Below are positions 61,033-64,000 of a DNA stretch of 64,000 nucleotides, in pieces. The notes beneath the pieces were generated by a model. It was given only the letters and a program-made list of their open reading frames with translations. It had not been told where the DNA came from and ran no database searches. A program made the position numbers and the translations under genes. The DNA is from Membranipora membranacea (lineage: Eukaryota > Bryozoa > Gymnolaemata > Cheilostomatida > Membraniporidae): NCBI GenBank assembly GCA_914767715.1, contig OU612068.1:308001-372000 (forward strand), read 5' to 3'. Every line of letters begins with the position of its first letter. Position 1 is the stretch's first letter.

Positions 61033-61813
61033 TACTATATATATGACTGTCTTTTTCTATCTGAAAATCAGCTCAAAGTAATCTGATTATAAACGAGGAG
61101 AGAAGTAAGGAGAGTAGCTGATTTTCACCTCCGTTGCGTTCAGCAGAGAATTTCTAATGCTGTACAGCAGGTTAACTAAAGATGACTTATGAAGTAGGCT
61201 ATACTGAAAATGGACTCCTATTTTATAGACTCATCTCTCAGACATGAATCGTGTGACATATCATGAGACGTATCATGAGACGTATCATGTGACATATCAT
61301 GTGACATATCATGTGATGTATCATGTGACATATCATGTGACATATCATGTGACATATCATGTGACATATCATGTGACTTATCATGTGACATATGTGATCT
61401 AGTGGGTTGAGACAGTGCATCTTCACATAATACGTCCACAGCTATTTGCAGTTCTCATTATTTATTTATTGCATAGGCAGTGGAGACCGGAAATAAAACA
61501 ATAAATACAAAAAAATTAAAATTTCACCCAGACTGAATTTATTCAATGCAACTCTGATTGAGTTTAGAGTCACCCTTCCCCTCTGATGAATGTGGCACTG
61601 CTTTCACATAGAGGTTTGCAAGCTATGACAAAGATAAAGACGGTGAAAGATTTTAACAGAACTAAAGAGTCTAGAGAGTCTTTGCATTGAACAGCTCATG
61701 AATGTGTGCAATTTAACAGAACTCTCAGATATCCACATTGTTGATATCTCTTAGTAACACAATTCAAAACAACCTGGAAATATCAGTAGAGATTGATGTC
61801 ATGTGACCGATGA
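61033..61813. other. Gap between convergent CFAP65 and zinc-finger genes
   Basis: Contains a 12-bp minisatellite at about 61255-61390 (unit like GACATATCATGT, about eleven copies) and an AATAAA at about 61492 that could serve CFAP65. Nothing coding was seen. Confidence 0.7.
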
Positions 61814-64000
61814 CTAGGTCGTATTATGAGTTAGGTAGTTAGCCTGCTGACTGAGAAGTTCTTGTTCTTGTAAAGCTTGTAGAGCCAGAGCACCTTCAAA
61901 TATCTCTTGAGATGTCTGACTTTGGTGTATCCGACTTAGCTGGCTCAGATTTCTCTTAGCCAGCTCTCTCCCTGAAATAAATATACAAACATATCACTTA
62001 GGAAAACATGGCATCAGGAAAAACGTTATGATAATGCATACATATTTAGTGCAAAAATTAATATCTGATGCAATACATAGAGGCAAGTCTTCGATGATAA
62101 TTGCGCGTTGGCAGTTATTGGGAGAGAAGTGTAATCTACAGTAATGAGCCACTGTCTGAAGACAGACAGTAATTCACAAGCACAAGAGTCTCACCACTAT
62201 TACCGATATAAGGTGACATACCCTCGTGAGATTTGTAGTGCTCGTTTAGAGTTGGCCAATCAGGGAAAGCTTCTCCACAATGTAAACATTTCATATTATC
62301 AGTCATGGTCTTCTCCATATGCACTGTAGCGTTATGCTTGTCTAAACTTTCTCTGTCTGAATAATGACTTGGACAAAACTGGCAACGCTATAAATAGATG
62401 AGTTAGGAGTATAAGGCAGTATAAGTATAATACAAAATACAGGGCTTCTATTTCAGTGATTATGGATAAATACACATCGAAAACCATAAATATAAAATTA
62501 ATATGAGTATTTAACAGTCTTTCCCTCATCGTAATATCAAATCAGGAGAACAGGACAATATAACATGATATAGATACCAATACCCCACAAAGTCGCTCAA
62601 ATGTCGGATTATGGGTGGACATGGTAACTGTATTGACTTGATCAAGCGTTACTTACATGACGTATATTTATATCGACCTCCTCATTTCTACCAGCAGCAG
62701 GATAATCTACCCTCGGGAGTACTACAGTATTCACCTGACCCAAACCCGCCATCATAGTGTGTATGGGCGGAGCTAAAACACTCACATCAACAGGATACGT
62801 TACGTCATCAGTGTACGTTACGTCATTGGGATACGTTACGTTATCGGGATACGTCACGTCATCAGCAGGTTTAGTTATAACTAGAGATTCAGGAGCAGAG
62901 TTAGACCACAGTGCGTTGTGTCGAGCTCTGATATGTTTGATGAGAGAAGTCTTGAGATTATATCCCTCTCCACAGTAATCACAGAGGTGAGACCTCTTAT
63001 CCTGGTGTAACTGTACGTGTTTCTGTAGAGTACGAGCTCTGGTGAACGATTTGAGACATTTCTTACAGGTGTATGATTTACGTTGATGTACTTCGTCGTT
63101 GTGGTCCCGTAAATTTCGAGCACTTTTGAATGTTTTGTTACACTCTGAGCAGGTCGGTATGACGCTGACAGAATTCTTAGATAGTTTTTCCTTTATACTT
63201 TTACCCTGTAAAAAGAGATGTGCTATATGAATATATCAACTAAGTAACAGTAAGAACAATTTTGTGCATTAGCTAAAGGCTGCAGACTATCACATATCAA
63301 TAAGCAAGCAGTGGGGAGAGAAATAATTTTTTGCATCAAAGGATTTTAATATAACAAATATTTAATTTTCTGTACCTCTTACTTTTTTTATAATTTTGGG
63401 AGTGGCTACACAAAACTTTGCCATCTTTCTCTGTCAATATCAGTTATAGTGACATCTAATCAGATAATTACATACACTCACGTGATATTGGGCTCCATGA
63501 TGATTGTCCATGTGAAAACTGAGTAATTTCTCATGCTCGAACACATCACCACATAACTGACATTTGATGACAGTGTGTGTATGGTGGGATACTGACGGGA
63601 GAGTGTCTGTCTGTGTGTCTGTCTGTGACTGACTCGACGTATTCATACTCCATATATCTACTCTATCATTTTTATCCTAAAACATACAAATCAACATAAA
63701 TAAAAGGAGCAAATGAGTTTTATAACATGCACATATGTAAGCAAAGCACCTGCTGGCAGACCAACAATCAACATGAGACTACAATGAACTTTGGTACTCT
63801 GGTACCCCCTATGACAAATATACTACGAAGATCTGACATGTGACAGAGAAATGTCAAACCAATGAACTACCTAGGAGAGGTAGCTCATTGGTCAAACTTA
63901 CCATTTCTACATCAGCAGTAGGAGTAGCAGAAGGAGATTTCTTCTTACAATAAGTTTCTACAGTACTTCTACTCTCTGAACTATCAGACTGGTGCTCCTC
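61814..64000 (-). CDS. C2H2 zinc-finger protein, 5' end beyond window
   Basis: Five exons join in frame on the minus strand: from 64000 (cut) to 63902, 63676-63482, 63205-62657, 62387-62222 and 61971-61814. Six C2H2 fingers are visible: CQLCGDVF with HMDNHH; CSECNKTF with HNDEVH; CKKCLKSF with HVQLH; CDYCGEGY with HIRARH; CQFCPSHY with HNATVH; and CLHCGEAF with HYKSH. The family binds DNA, so a transcription factor or chromatin role is likely. Between fingers 4 and 5 lies a non-finger region with five copies of a VTYPD-like pentapeptide. The N-terminal part in the window is Ser/Thr/Lys-rich, and the C-terminus is Gln-rich (ALQALQEQELLSQQ). I cannot name an orthologue. It is convergent with CFAP65. 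Confidence 0.88.
62760..62870 (-). repeat. 15-bp coding repeat in the zinc-finger gene
   Basis: About five copies of a 15-nt unit encode (D/N)VTYP-type pentapeptides in frame. It is a coding minisatellite in a linker between fingers. Confidence 0.85.

Noticed and set aside
61218-61439. His/Met-rich ORFs of 62-73 codons
   Set aside because: Produced by the 12-bp GACATATCATGT-type repeat.

Overview
This is a eukaryotic, animal-type nuclear window. Genes are split into many short exons (mostly 55-300 bp) by GT-AG introns of about 50-2,100 bp. The DNA is AT-rich and full of minisatellites, hairpins, MITE-like elements, a tRNA-derived SINE and a decayed non-LTR retrotransposon. The gene set (motile-cilium protein CFAP65, urea-cycle type NAGS, ER proteins FOXRED2 and DNAJB11) points to a ciliated metazoan. 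The compact, repeat-rich genes suggest an early-branching or marine invertebrate such as a sponge, but nothing here proves the phylum.

Layout: 1-354, a 14-bp satellite at the window edge. 2357-4237 (+), a 4-exon gene of unknown function. 5092-13482 (-), FOXRED2/ERFAD in 11 coding exons. 14544-18407 (+), DNAJB11/ERdj3 in 7 exons, head-to-head with FOXRED2. 29062-39786 (-), NAGS (mitochondrial N-acetylglutamate synthase). About 39.8-48.5 kb is a transposon-rich gap (SINE, Harbinger-like MITE, broken CR1/L2-like LINE, perfect palindrome). 48494-61032 (+), CFAP65 in about 31 exons. 61814-64000 (-), a C2H2 zinc-finger gene whose 5' end lies beyond the window.

The central feature is a direct tandem duplication of about 9.16 kb (copy A 16210-25370, copy B from 25371 to about 33838). 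The two breakpoints fall in DNAJB11 intron 3 and in a minisatellite inside a NAGS intron. Because DNAJB11 and NAGS converge, each keeps one complete exon set: DNAJB11 uses copy A and NAGS uses copy B. Two promoterless 3' halves are left between them, NAGS 3' at 19555-23738 and DNAJB11 3' at 25445-27894. All orphan exons keep their reading frames and splice sites, so the duplication is either very recent or a haplotype assembly artefact.

The most unusual pattern is that tandem repeats repeatedly grow over gene junctions. The clearest case is NAGS exon 4, present in ten 113-bp copies, each a complete 66-nt phase-0 exon with its own splice sites. Further repeats carry copies of donors or acceptors in NAGS (24 bp, in frame), FOXRED2 (a 17-bp donor array and a 25-bp acceptor array), DNAJB11 (donor and acceptor) and CFAP65 (donor and acceptor). 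A related repeat spans the stop codon of the unknown gene. Copy numbers at several of these sites differ between duplication copies A and B, so the arrays are unstable. FOXRED2 and DNAJB11 both act in the ER lumen and may share a bidirectional promoter.
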